NCBI GenBank assembly: GCA_947458475.1
Contig: CANGZP010000015.1
Location: 1 to 42,834 of the forward strand
From: Cyclobacteriaceae bacterium
GTDB lineage: Bacteria > Bacteroidota > Bacteroidia > Cytophagales > Cyclobacteriaceae
Reading direction: 5' to 3'
DNA length: 42,834 bases
This document shows, piece by piece, positions 35,003-42,440 of this stretch; within the stretch, counting starts at the first letter, position 1; the number at the start of each line of letters is the position of its first letter. The position numbers and the translations under genes were made by a program. The notes beneath the pieces are model-generated. The model saw only the letters and a program-made list of their open reading frames with translations. It ran no database searches and was not told the origin of the DNA.

Positions 35003-36313
35003 CTAAATCACCGTTATTCTAACTTTTTTCTCCTTCAGTTTTTGATTGTTTACCTTTGGGAGGACTTGCTCTAGAACAGCCGATTTTACTGCAACAAAAG
35101 CACAATCAACTTTCAGTTCAATCGCGCCAAGTTCAGTTGCATTAATCCCTCCTTGTTTCAAAAAGAATCCTGCAATATCGCCCTTGGAAATCTTATCTTT
35201 TCTTCCTCCTGAGATTAACAAGGTACTCCAAGCTGAGGGGGCGGGTAGGGTGGACGGCAGCAATTTTTCAAGTGCTGGCTTACCTACAAAATCGGGCAAG
35301 GGTTCTTTCTCGTACTGCAGGATGTAGGCCGTTCCTTCGCTGTTCATGCGAGCCGTACGTCCATTGCGGTGGATAAACTCTTCTGCACGCAAGGGAAGGT
35401 GGTAATGGATGATGAAGTCCAGCTCGGGCACATCGATGCCTCGTGCAGCCAAGTCCGTAGCAAGAAGTAGCGGATAGGTGCCGTTTCTAAATTTGATTAA
35501 AGATCGTTCCCGATCAATCTGCTCCATGCCCCCAGAAAAAACGCCGTGAGAAATATCGTGGTCACTTAAGTAATCACTCACGCGTTGAATGGAGTCCTTG
35601 AAATTGCAAAAGATGATCCCGTTTTTCGATCCCAGTTGACCCAGCAACTGTCCGAGTGTTTCGAGTTTGTCTTTGGTCGGGGAAACGACCTTTTTGACTT
35701 GGAGCTGGGAGATTTTATCTTCTAGAAAATCCAGTACTTGAGGAGATTTGAGTCCCACGAAACGTGGAATTTCAACACCTTGGGTGGCTGAGGTGAGAAT
35801 TTTTCTACCAACATCTGGAAGTGCGTGGAGGATGTCTCGCATCTCTCCTTCAAAGCCGATTTCGAGGGATTTGTCAAATTCATCCAAGACTAGGCATTGG
35901 ATAAAGGCAGTGTCAAAGGCTTCCCTGCGCAGGTGGTCTGCCACTCGTCCAGGAGTGCCCACAAGGACTGCTGGACGGTGTTTGATTTCCATTCTGTCCT
36001 TTGACCCCGCGCGGCCACCGTACACGGCATTGACCTTGAATCCTGTTCCCATCTGGCGAACGACTTGTTCGATCTGGATGGCAAGCTCCCGGGAAGGCAC
36101 CAATATTAAAAGTTGCACCTCCTCACAGGTGGGATCGAGTTGCAAAAGTAATGGCAAAAGAAAAGCCAAGGTCTTTCCTGTGCCGGTAGGAGATAAGAGG
36201 ATCAGGTGGTCCGACTTTCCAAGCGCCTCTTGCGCGGCAAGCTGCATGGGATTGAGTTGGGTGATGCCGAGTTTAGCAAGGATTTCCTCCTGATTTTTGA
36301 CGCGAGTGGACAT
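35003..36313 (-). CDS. DEAD-box RNA helicase with DbpA-like RNA-binding domain
   Basis: This is a 436-residue cytosolic helicase. It has a Q motif (GITQLNPMQLAAQ, about 16-28), Walker A SPTGTGKT (41-48) and the Walker B variant DEFD (144-147) in place of DEAD. SAT is at 175-177, and motif VI HRNGRTARM is present. The last about 70 residues (KGDIAGFFLKQGGINATELGAIELKVDCAFVAV...) match the DbpA RNA-binding domain, so a role in large-subunit ribosome assembly is likely. Its ATG follows a TACCTTTG box by 4 nt, implying a nearly leaderless mRNA. It is divergent from ccmB. Confidence 0.92.
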   Translation of the reverse strand: MSTRVKNQEEILAKLGITQLNPMQLAAQEALGKSDHLILLSPTGTGKTLAFLLPLLLQLDPTCEEVQLLILVPSRELAIQIEQVVRQMGTGFKVNAVYGGRAGSKDRMEIKHRPAVLVGTPGRVADHLRREAFDTAFIQCLVLDEFDKSLEIGFEGEMRDILHALPDVGRKILTSATQGVEIPRFVGLKSPQVLDFLEDKISQLQVKKVVSPTKDKLETLGQLLGQLGSKNGIIFCNFKDSIQRVSDYLSDHDISHGVFSGGMEQIDRERSLIKFRNGTYPLLLATDLAARGIDVPELDFIIHYHLPLRAEEFIHRNGRTARMNSEGTAYILQYEKEPLPDFVGKPALEKLLPSTLPAPSAWSTLLISGGRKDKISKGDIAGFFLKQGGINATELGAIELKVDCAFVAVKSAVLEQVLPKVNNQKLKEKKVRITVI

Positions 36314-36317
36314 GGGA

Positions 36318-36325
36318 CAAAGGTA
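36318..36325 (-). promoter_or_regulatory. -7 promoter box abutting the DEAD helicase start
   Basis: TACCTTTG on the minus strand ends 4 nt before the ATG at 36313. No -33 TTG is visible at 17-23 bp. Confidence 0.6.
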
Positions 36326-36441
36326 GTCTTTTTGTCGGGCTCCTCTGCCCCTGATGCTGGAAACTACCCATTCGTGGCAGGAGTAATCCCAATTCCCACA
36401 TTTTCAATTTTGGCAGGTTCAACGCTTGAAAAGGATTTTGC

Positions 36442-36449
36442 TACCTTTG
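36442..36449 (+). promoter_or_regulatory. -7 promoter box abutting the ccmB start
   Basis: TACCTTTG ends 4 nt before the ATG at 36454, the same arrangement as at the helicase and marC genes. The nearest TTG words are 13 and 29 bp upstream, not at the usual distance. Confidence 0.6.
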
Positions 36450-36453
36450 TGGC

Positions 36454-37119
36454 ATGTGGAAGGAAATTTCAGTCCTTATTCGTAAAGAGATTACCCTGGA
36501 GTGGAGGCAAAAATATGCCCTCAATGGGATCTTGCTTTATGTGGTGTCCGCTGTATTTATTACCTATCTCAGCGTGGGAGCCAAGATGGGAAACCTTTCT
36601 ATTCCTACTTGGAATGCACTTTTTTGGATCATTTTACTTTTTTCTTCGGTCAATGCAGTAGCCAAAAGTTTTGTGCAAGAGCAGCAAGGACGGCAGTTGT
36701 ATTACTACATGATCGCATCTCCAGAATCCATCATCCTTTCCAAAATTTTTTACAATACCGGCCTTACCCTGATTTTGGCGCTCCTGGGTTATGGGGTGTT
36801 TTCAGTGGTATTGGGCAACCCCGTTCAAGATCAGGGATTGTTCCTTTTGAACCTTGTGCTTGGTGCAATGGGATTTTCAGCCAGCCTCACCATGGTCAGC
36901 GGGATTGCTTCCAAAGCAGGCAACAATGCCACGCTGATGGCAATTTTAAGTTTTCCTGTAATTATCCCCATCCTGTTGATGGCGATCCGAATTTCTAAAA
37001 ATGCCCTTGATGGGTTGGATTGGAGTGTCAGCAGCGACAAGCTCCTCAGCCTCTTGGCAATCAATGTTTTGGTTGCTACCACTTCCTACCTTCTTTTCCC
37101 CTATCTGTGGAGGAGTTGA
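36454..37119 (+). CDS. ccmB: Heme exporter / cytochrome c maturation permease CcmB
   Basis: This 221-residue permease has six hydrophobic helices. It matches CcmB in the N-terminal RKEITLEWRQKYALNGILLY, the motif AKSFVQEQQGRQLYYYMIASP and MGFSASLTMVSGIASKAGNN. CcmB works with CcmA and CcmC in heme delivery for c-type cytochromes in system I. Here no ccmA or ccmC follows; instead a 326-bp repeat island and then an SDR gene. A c-type cytochrome domain is encoded 2 kb away in the PQQ dehydrogenase. Length is normal and the protein looks intact. Confidence 0.9.
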   Translation: MWKEISVLIRKEITLEWRQKYALNGILLYVVSAVFITYLSVGAKMGNLSIPTWNALFWIILLFSSVNAVAKSFVQEQQGRQLYYYMIASPESIILSKIFYNTGLTLILALLGYGVFSVVLGNPVQDQGLFLLNLVLGAMGFSASLTMVSGIASKAGNNATLMAILSFPVIIPILLMAIRISKNALDGLDWSVSSDKLLSLLAINVLVATTSYLLFPYLWRS

Positions 37120-37127
37120 TTTAGGGC

Positions 37128-37153
37128 TGACAAATAATTAGTCAACAGACCAC
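37128..37153. repeat. GTCAAC-type dispersed repeat, inverted copy
   Basis: TGACAAATAATT (37128-37139) also occurs at 17446-17457, and GTCAACAGACCAC (37141-37153) is the exact reverse complement of 17423-17435. The two segments are thus rearranged relative to island I. Confidence 0.75.
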
Positions 37154-37161
37154 GGCAAATT

Positions 37162-37210
37162 GTACAAAGTACGAAGTACAATGTACCAAGTACTAGGTAC
37201 CAAGTATGGA
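37162..37210. repeat. Degenerate 7-bp tandem repeat, GTAC core
   Basis: Seven contiguous 7-bp units start with GTAC (six exact, the last GTAT), most followed by NAA or NAN (for example GTACAAA, GTACGAA, GTACCAA). There are no indels in 49 bp. Confidence 0.85.
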
Positions 37211-37249
37211 TTCTAAACCCGTCCCGATAAAGACTCGGCTGTCGGCGGT

Positions 37250-37374
37250 GAACTGTCAATTGTTGAAAATTGACCATCGCTAACGGTCAACGGTCCACAC
37301 AGTTAATCCTGATTATAGTACGCTTTGTTTCTACAAATTCAATTTGCTGTTGACTGTGGTCCGTCAACTGTTGA
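37250..37374. repeat. GTCAAC-type dispersed repeats, diverged and direct copies
   Basis: GAACTGTCAATTGTTGA (37250-37266) and ACGGTCAACGGTCCAC (37283-37298) are diverged copies. TGACTGTGGTCCGTCAAC within 37348-37374 is a close one that shares 14 bp (37361-37374) with island I. Confidence 0.7.
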
Positions 37375-37445
37375 AGAAGATAATCCCATTGAATTTTTCA
37401 GCAGTTGAGGTCAACAAGTTTTCCCATTCCTAGTATCTTGTACAC

Positions 37446-38210
37446 ATGAAAAATAAAATTGCCTTGGTGACGGGCGCAACCTCTGGAATTGGTTGGGCAT
37501 GTGCCTTGACCCTAGCCAAGATGGGCTATGACTTGATCGCTACCGGTAGGAGGAGCGAGCGTTTGGAGGAACTGAGGTTAGCGCTTCCTGAGGGGATTCG
37601 ATTTTTACCCCTGCTATTCGATGTGCGCGATCGAGCCGAAGTGGAGCGTTTGTTGACTAACCTTCCTTCAGAATGGGCTTCGATTGATGTATTGATCAAT
37701 AATGCGGGCAACGCACATGGATTGGATCCTATCCAAACAGGAAAAGTGGACGATTGGGACGCCATGCTTGACATCAATGTGAAGGGCTTGCTCTATGTTT
37801 CTAAAACAATTATTCCAGGGATGACGGAGCGGAACTCAGGTTCCATCATCAATATCGGCTCTATCGCAGGCAAAGAAGTATACCCCAATGGAAATGTGTA
37901 TTGTGCCTCCAAACATGCGGTAGATGCGCTTACCAATGGCATGCGGATGGACTTGAACCCCTTTGGGATCAAAGTGATGGGCATTCACCCAGGGCTGGTG
38001 GAAACAGAGTTTTCGTTAGTCCGATTCAAAGGGGATGAAAAAAGAGCGGAAACTGTTTACCAAGGTTATGCTCCCTTGCTTGCACAGGACATTGCCGATA
38101 TTGTCGAATTTGCACTTACTCGTCCGCCGCATGTGGTTCTCGCCGATGTGGTGGTGCTTCCCACCGCTCAAGCTTCTGCCACCGTCATCAAGAAAAAGCT
38201 CCCCCAATGA
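37446..38210 (+). CDS. Short-chain dehydrogenase/reductase (YdfG-like)
   Basis: This is a 254-residue classical SDR. The NAD(P)-binding TGATSGIG is at residues 9-16 and NNAG at 85-88. The catalytic set is Asn111, Ser139, Tyr152 and Lys156 (YCASK). Basic residues GRRSERL after the second strand (34-40) favour NADPH. It resembles the YdfG group that oxidises 3-hydroxy acids such as serine or reduces malonic semialdehyde, but the substrate is not proven. The stop overlaps the ATG of the VanX-like gene by 4 bp (ATGA). Confidence 0.92.
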   Translation: MKNKIALVTGATSGIGWACALTLAKMGYDLIATGRRSERLEELRLALPEGIRFLPLLFDVRDRAEVERLLTNLPSEWASIDVLINNAGNAHGLDPIQTGKVDDWDAMLDINVKGLLYVSKTIIPGMTERNSGSIINIGSIAGKEVYPNGNVYCASKHAVDALTNGMRMDLNPFGIKVMGIHPGLVETEFSLVRFKGDEKRAETVYQGYAPLLAQDIADIVEFALTRPPHVVLADVVVLPTAQASATVIKKKLPQ

Positions 38211-38959
38211 AAAAATTGATCTACTTCTCCCTAGGATTGGCCTTGGCCTGCACTGCTCCAAAAAGTGATCAAGAAACTTTTTCAGGTGCGCAGCGTGACT
38301 CCCTTTTCCAAGAAGAAGCTGCCCCCAAAGAAGAGGCTTCGAGCTTAAACGATCTTGAAGGTTCGTTTCAGGAGCAAGGCTTGGTAGATATTGAAAAGGA
38401 GATTCCGGGAATTCAGGTGGACTTGAAATATTCCACGGAAGATAATTTCTTCAAGCAAGATGTGTACGGGGATTTGACGCGATGCTACTTGCAGCCTGTA
38501 GCTGCAGCCATGCTGGCCAAAGCCCAAAAAGCATTGCAGGAGGAGTACCCCAACTTAAGTCTGTTGGTTTACGATGGGGTAAGACCGATCCGCGTGCAGC
38601 AAATTTTGTGGGATGGCTTGGACAAGCCAGATAGCCTAAAGCCACTGTATGTTTCGGACCCCAAAATTGGAGGACTTCATAATTTTGGCGTGGCTGTAGA
38701 TCTATCCATCCTAGACTTGAAGACGGGTAAAGCACTGGACATGGGCACTCCTTTTGACTACTTTGGCTACCCGGCATACCCTGACCGTGAGTTACAGATG
38801 CTCGCGGAGAAAAAAATCACCAAAGCGCAAGTGGCCAACCGTGAGATCCTCAGAAAGGTGATGAAAGGCGCAGGATTTACAGGAATCGGTAGCGAATGGT
38901 GGCATTTCAATGCATTTTCACGAAAAGAAGCAGGGGAAAAATTTGCCCTAATCCAATAA
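38207..38959 (+). CDS. M15 family D-Ala-D-Ala dipeptidase-like lipoprotein (VanX/DdpX-like)
   Basis: The 250-residue zinc peptidase has a lipoprotein signal with Cys15 (LALAC) and then an acidic Ser/Glu-rich linker (about 20-60). The VanX-type domain follows: VYDGVRP with Arg126, zinc ligands His158 and Asp165 in GLHNFGVAVD, and Glu230/His233 in EWWHFN. All catalytic residues are present. It should cleave D-Ala-D-Ala or similar dipeptides in the periplasm, as in peptidoglycan recycling. VanX itself is a cytosolic resistance enzyme, and the lipid anchor here argues for a recycling role. It is translationally coupled to the SDR gene. Confidence 0.92.
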   Translation: MKKLIYFSLGLALACTAPKSDQETFSGAQRDSLFQEEAAPKEEASSLNDLEGSFQEQGLVDIEKEIPGIQVDLKYSTEDNFFKQDVYGDLTRCYLQPVAAAMLAKAQKALQEEYPNLSLLVYDGVRPIRVQQILWDGLDKPDSLKPLYVSDPKIGGLHNFGVAVDLSILDLKTGKALDMGTPFDYFGYPAYPDRELQMLAEKKITKAQVANREILRKVMKGAGFTGIGSEWWHFNAFSRKEAGEKFALIQ

Positions 38960-38989
38960 GCATTTACAGCACATTCAAAACAATAACCC

Positions 38990-39739
38990 ATGAACACATT
39001 CAAAACCTTTCTTCTAGCCGCCGTACTCTTGTTGAGCACAGGCATGGCTGCGTTCGCCCAGCAGGGTGGACAGTTTCGCGTGTTGGTTTTTTCTAAAACT
39101 GCAGGCTTCCGACACCAGTCCATCCCCAATGGGGTCATGGCACTCAAAAAGATGGGGGAGAAGCACGTGTTTTCGGTGCACACCTCTGAAGATGCCAATC
39201 AATTTACAGACGAAAATCTCGCCAAATACGATGTAGTGGTGCTGATGAGTACAACGGGGACCATTTTTAACGATGCCCAAAAGGAGGCCTTCCAAAAATT
39301 TGTACAATCGGGTAAAGGGGTAGTAGGCGTACACTCCGCCACGGATACAGAATACGAATGGCCTTGGTACAATCAGATGATTGGAGGATACTTCCTCGCA
39401 CATCCTCGTAACCAAACCCTCCGTCTACATGTAGCGGACCGTACGCATCCTGCTACTTGGCATTTGCCTGAAAACTGGCTTTGGACCGATGAGCTGTACG
39501 AATTCAAAAGCCTAAATCCGGCCATAAAGGTCTTGATCCAGGCCGATGAGACGACCTACCAACCTGCAAAAGCCATGGGGGCTAACCATCCGATGGCTTG
39601 GTACCATGAGTTTGATGGAGGGAGAGTTTTCTACACGGCGCTCGGGCATGTGGATGCCGTATGGGAAGATGCAGACTTCTTGAAGCACCTGTATGGTGGT
39701 ATTTGGTATGCTGCCAAAGGAAGGCTTCCAAAAAAATAA
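38990..39739 (+). CDS. ThuA domain protein, exported
   Basis: This 249-residue protein has a signal peptide (about 1-24) and a ThuA-type (class I glutamine-amidotransferase-like) domain. Its marks are RVLVFSKTAGFRHQSIPNG, VVVLMSTTG, GVVGVHSATDTEYEWPWYNQMIGGYFLAHP and HPMAWYHEFDGGRVFYTALGH. ThuA proteins of Bacteroidota are tied to sugar use, and some convert keto-glycosides, but no role is proven for this one. The gene starts 30 bp after the VanX-like stop and may share its transcript. Confidence 0.93.
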   Translation: MNTFKTFLLAAVLLLSTGMAAFAQQGGQFRVLVFSKTAGFRHQSIPNGVMALKKMGEKHVFSVHTSEDANQFTDENLAKYDVVVLMSTTGTIFNDAQKEAFQKFVQSGKGVVGVHSATDTEYEWPWYNQMIGGYFLAHPRNQTLRLHVADRTHPATWHLPENWLWTDELYEFKSLNPAIKVLIQADETTYQPAKAMGANHPMAWYHEFDGGRVFYTALGHVDAVWEDADFLKHLYGGIWYAAKGRLPKK

Positions 39740-39795
39740 GCAAATTTCTCTCCCATCGGAACTTCTCCCGTCAAAATTGGTTTTTTAGATTAAAC

Positions 39796-39803
39796 TATCT
39801 TTT
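39796..39803 (+). promoter_or_regulatory. -7-like box before nfu
   Basis: TATCTTTT (7 of 8 to TAnnTTTG) ends 5 nt before the ATG at 39809, with TTG (39777-39779) 16 bp upstream. It is a weaker version of the close-start pattern at marC, ccmB and the helicase gene. Confidence 0.4.
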
Positions 39804-39808
39804 CTGTC

Positions 39809-40390
39809 ATGTTGAAAGCGCAAGCTAGACCCGTTCACCTCTATATGGAGGCCAATCCCAATCCCAATTCACTCAAGTTTGTGGCCAACTTTATGTTGGT
39901 GGAGGAGGGAGTAAGTTATGATTTTCCAGATGCAGCAAGTGCTGGAGCAAGTCAATTGGCGAAGGAACTATTCAATTTTGCTGCGGTGCAGCGCGTATTT
40001 ATTGCTTCCAACTTTGTAACCATTACCAAGTCTGAAGATGCGGAATGGGCAGAGGTGCAGACTATCTTTCGGGACCATATCCGGCAATACCTGGAGTCCG
40101 GCCAACAGGCGGTGCAGGTGCTTTTGGAGAAGGATCCTCTTTTTGACGAGAACGATTCTGAGATTGTTAAAAAAATCAAAGGAATACTGGACGAATACAT
40201 TCGCCCTGCAGTAGAGCAGGATGGGGGAGCTATCGTATTTCACTCCTTTACTGATGGAATCGTGAAGGTGCTTTTGCAAGGCTCCTGCTCTGGATGTCCT
40301 TCGAGCACGGTGACCTTGAAGGCAGGCATTCAAAACCTGCTTACCCGAATGCTTCCTGAAGTGAAGGAAGTACAGGCAGAGGGCGTGTAA
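39809..40390 (+). CDS. nfu: Nfu-type Fe-S cluster carrier
   Basis: This is a 193-residue cytosolic protein. The N-terminal Nfu_N domain (about 10-100) begins MEANPNPNSLKFVANFML. The C-terminal NifU-like domain (about 118-190) carries the cluster-binding CSGC (Cys160, Cys163) in VLLQGSCSGCPSSTVTLKAGIQ. It takes over 4Fe-4S clusters and gives them to target enzymes. A later ATG (residue 13) is possible, but the first one is close to a -7-like box. The DUF3810 gene follows by 12 bp. Confidence 0.94.
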   Translation: MLKAQARPVHLYMEANPNPNSLKFVANFMLVEEGVSYDFPDAASAGASQLAKELFNFAAVQRVFIASNFVTITKSEDAEWAEVQTIFRDHIRQYLESGQQAVQVLLEKDPLFDENDSEIVKKIKGILDEYIRPAVEQDGGAIVFHSFTDGIVKVLLQGSCSGCPSSTVTLKAGIQNLLTRMLPEVKEVQAEGV

Positions 40391-40402
40391 GCGCTCCAAG
40401 TA

Positions 40403-41479
40403 GTGAAAAAGACCAACTGGATCTGGGCCTTATTGGGGCTGCTGGCATTGGCAGTTCGATTTCTTGCTGGGCAGTTTCCAGAGGTTACAGATCAATTCTA
40501 TTCGCGGACTTTTTTTCCAGTCATTCGCAATGGGATTGACCTTAGCTTGGGTAAGCTGCCTTTCCCTTCCGTTTATTTATTCATAGGATTGGTGTTAGCC
40601 CTTTCTTGGGTTAGTTTTCGTCGATTTTTCCGACTTGTAGGTTGGAGACAACGAGCTCCTTATGCCTTGCAAGCAAGCGCCAATGGACTAGGCGCCTTGG
40701 TTTTCTTTTTTCTCATACTTTGGGGGTTTAATTACCAGCGGACGCCCATTTTTCAGCAGTTAAACCTGCAACCCAAGCCGCTCAATGTACAGCAGCTAAC
40801 CGCTGAGCTAGATCGAACACTCCAATTGGCCTCTTTGGACCGGGGGCGCATCAGCCAGGACACCCTAGCCCTCACTGAAGTGATGGCGTATTTACCCCTA
40901 GAGGACCTGGTGCGCCGCACAATGCAAGCAAATTTGGAGGTCTTGGGTTTGGATTTTACCGGACGCCCACGGACCAAGCAATTTCCTCCTGAAGGATTCA
41001 TGCGGAGAATGGGCATTCTAGGTATTTATTTCCCATTTACGGGAGAGAGTTACTTGGATCCGAGTTTGCATGCCTTAGAAAAACCATTTACCATTGCGCA
41101 CGAAATGGCTCATAGCTATGGAGTCACAGATGAGGGAGAGGCCAACTTTATTGCCTGGGTGATCTGTACCCGTTCGGAGGAACCGATTTTGCGGTATGCG
41201 GCCCATCTTTTGTTGCTTCGCTACCAGCTTCGAGATTACCATGGAATGGACCCAGATGGAGCCTTGTGCTGGATGGAGAATCTTCCGAGAGGAATTATCC
41301 AAGACTTGATTTCGATTCGTGAATCGGCTGAGGTCTATCCTCCTTTATGGCTTGAAATGAGTCGAAAGTCAAATGACCTATTTTTAAAATCTCAGGGAGT
41401 CAAGGCGGGAATCAAATCCTATCAGCAACTCCCCATGCTTGCTTCTGCCTGGAGGAAGCGGACAAAACAAGGACAGTGA
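40403..41479 (+). CDS. DUF3810 membrane protein with HEMAH metallopeptidase motif
   Basis: The 358-residue protein starts with GTG, the only good start after the nfu stop. It has three hydrophobic segments in the first about 115 residues and then a soluble domain. HEMAH (residues 233-237) followed by GVTDEGEANFIAW looks like a gluzincin site, with Glu244 or Glu246 as a possible third ligand. DUF3810 has no established function, but the motif suggests a membrane-anchored zinc peptidase. Close spacing suggests co-transcription with nfu. Confidence 0.88.
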   Translation: MKKTNWIWALLGLLALAVRFLAGQFPEVTDQFYSRTFFPVIRNGIDLSLGKLPFPSVYLFIGLVLALSWVSFRRFFRLVGWRQRAPYALQASANGLGALVFFFLILWGFNYQRTPIFQQLNLQPKPLNVQQLTAELDRTLQLASLDRGRISQDTLALTEVMAYLPLEDLVRRTMQANLEVLGLDFTGRPRTKQFPPEGFMRRMGILGIYFPFTGESYLDPSLHALEKPFTIAHEMAHSYGVTDEGEANFIAWVICTRSEEPILRYAAHLLLLRYQLRDYHGMDPDGALCWMENLPRGIIQDLISIRESAEVYPPLWLEMSRKSNDLFLKSQGVKAGIKSYQQLPMLASAWRKRTKQGQ

Positions 41480-41535
41480 TTTTTTGTTGGATGATATTTT
41501 TTCTTAACTTAATTGGGTATCTAAATTTTTAACCC

Positions 41536-42435
41536 ATGAAGCTTTTTCTTCGGTTTTTGATCGGCTTTAGTTTTCTCTTTCCAAATCGACTAGCTGCGCA
41601 AGTCACCATTGAATCTGAGCGAGACAAGGAGAATAATGTCAATCTCTTTGCGACCAACACTGCTGAAGTCCCGTATTCAGTGCTACTGAATTTTTCAGAC
41701 TTGCAAAATATGACTACACCAGGGGGAGGAAAAACGGTGGTGGTAGCCAATCCAGGCCGTTCAAAAATAGCGACACTAAAGCCAACTTTAGCCGGTCAAG
41801 GGAGCAACTTCCGGTATTCCTTTTCCTTTGCAAAGGGGAATGTCTATGCTAAATCCAAAACCATTCCTACCTATCTAATCCCTGTTCCTGAAGGCACTTC
41901 TGTAAAAGCGGTCACCAATAATCCCTTGGAAAAGACCATGGGAAAGGAAATTGAGGGGAACTCTTACCGGGGAGTATCTTTCAATTTTGAAGAGAGCACT
42001 CCCATTTTGGCTCCTCGAAAAGGAATAGTCGCTTCCCTAAAAATGGACGTCCAGACCAAAGGAAATAATCTAAGCTTTACTGCAGAAGAAAACTTCATCG
42101 AACTCTACCATGAAGATGGAACCTTTACCAAGATCACCGTGCTAAAAGCAGGATCTGAACAGGTTAAGTTGGGTCAACAGGTTTTTCCAGGAGACACCCT
42201 TGCCCTATCCGCTGGCGAAAATTACAGTCAAGGGCCTCATGTGCGGGTGATACAGCTAAAAACTATTTTGGAAAAGGATCAATTTTTTTACCGCGCTTTT
42301 CCTGTTTCTTACATAAGCGATCAAGGGGTCCTCGAAATCAAGGAGTATACCACGCTCAAGGCAGTGCATCCGCAGGAATTGGTGACTGGCGAAATGAACA
42401 AAAGGGAGTTGAAAACTTATTTAGAAAAGAAGTAA
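41536..42435 (+). CDS. Exported degenerate M23/LytM-fold protein
   Basis: The 299-residue protein has a signal peptide (about 1-21). The C-terminal half (about 140-240) has the M23 pattern: SYRGVSFNFEESTPILAPRKGIV, then FIELYHEDGTFTKI, GQQVFPGDTLALSAG and GPHVRVIQL. The active M23 motifs HxGxD and HxH are broken: Tyr144 stands for His, Ser148 for Asp and Arg237 for the last His. His235 and His192 remain. It is thus probably a non-catalytic LytM protein, perhaps a regulator or binding module. The first half is beta-rich and unrecognised. Confidence 0.82.
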   Translation: MKLFLRFLIGFSFLFPNRLAAQVTIESERDKENNVNLFATNTAEVPYSVLLNFSDLQNMTTPGGGKTVVVANPGRSKIATLKPTLAGQGSNFRYSFSFAKGNVYAKSKTIPTYLIPVPEGTSVKAVTNNPLEKTMGKEIEGNSYRGVSFNFEESTPILAPRKGIVASLKMDVQTKGNNLSFTAEENFIELYHEDGTFTKITVLKAGSEQVKLGQQVFPGDTLALSAGENYSQGPHVRVIQLKTILEKDQFFYRAFPVSYISDQGVLEIKEYTTLKAVHPQELVTGEMNKRELKTYLEKK

Positions 42436-42440
42436 GGAGG

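Larger units (their letters stand above)
37120..37445. other. Gene-free repeat island II
   Basis: These 326 bp between ccmB and the SDR gene hold no credible gene. They contain at least three pieces of the GTCAAC-type repeat (37128-37153, 37250-37304, 37348-37374) and a seven-unit 7-bp tandem run (37162-37210). The SDR promoter must lie near the right end, where TATCTTG (37434-37440) precedes the ATG closely. Confidence 0.75.

Noticed and set aside
37162..37210. Phase-variable simple sequence repeat
   Set aside because: The units differ at three of seven positions, which does not support frequent slippage, and no gene start or promoter lies across the array.
37120..37445. Small non-coding RNA gene or attachment site in the repeat island
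   Set aside because: No terminator, conserved promoter pair, tRNA fragment or integrase is visible; the repeats alone explain the sequence.
38207..38959. Vancomycin-resistance gene vanX
   Set aside because: The protein is a lipoprotein without vanH, vanA or vanRS neighbours; a peptidoglycan-recycling dipeptidase is more likely.
41536..42435. Active M23 endopeptidase
   Set aside because: Three of the four expected zinc-site residues are replaced, so I describe it as degenerate.
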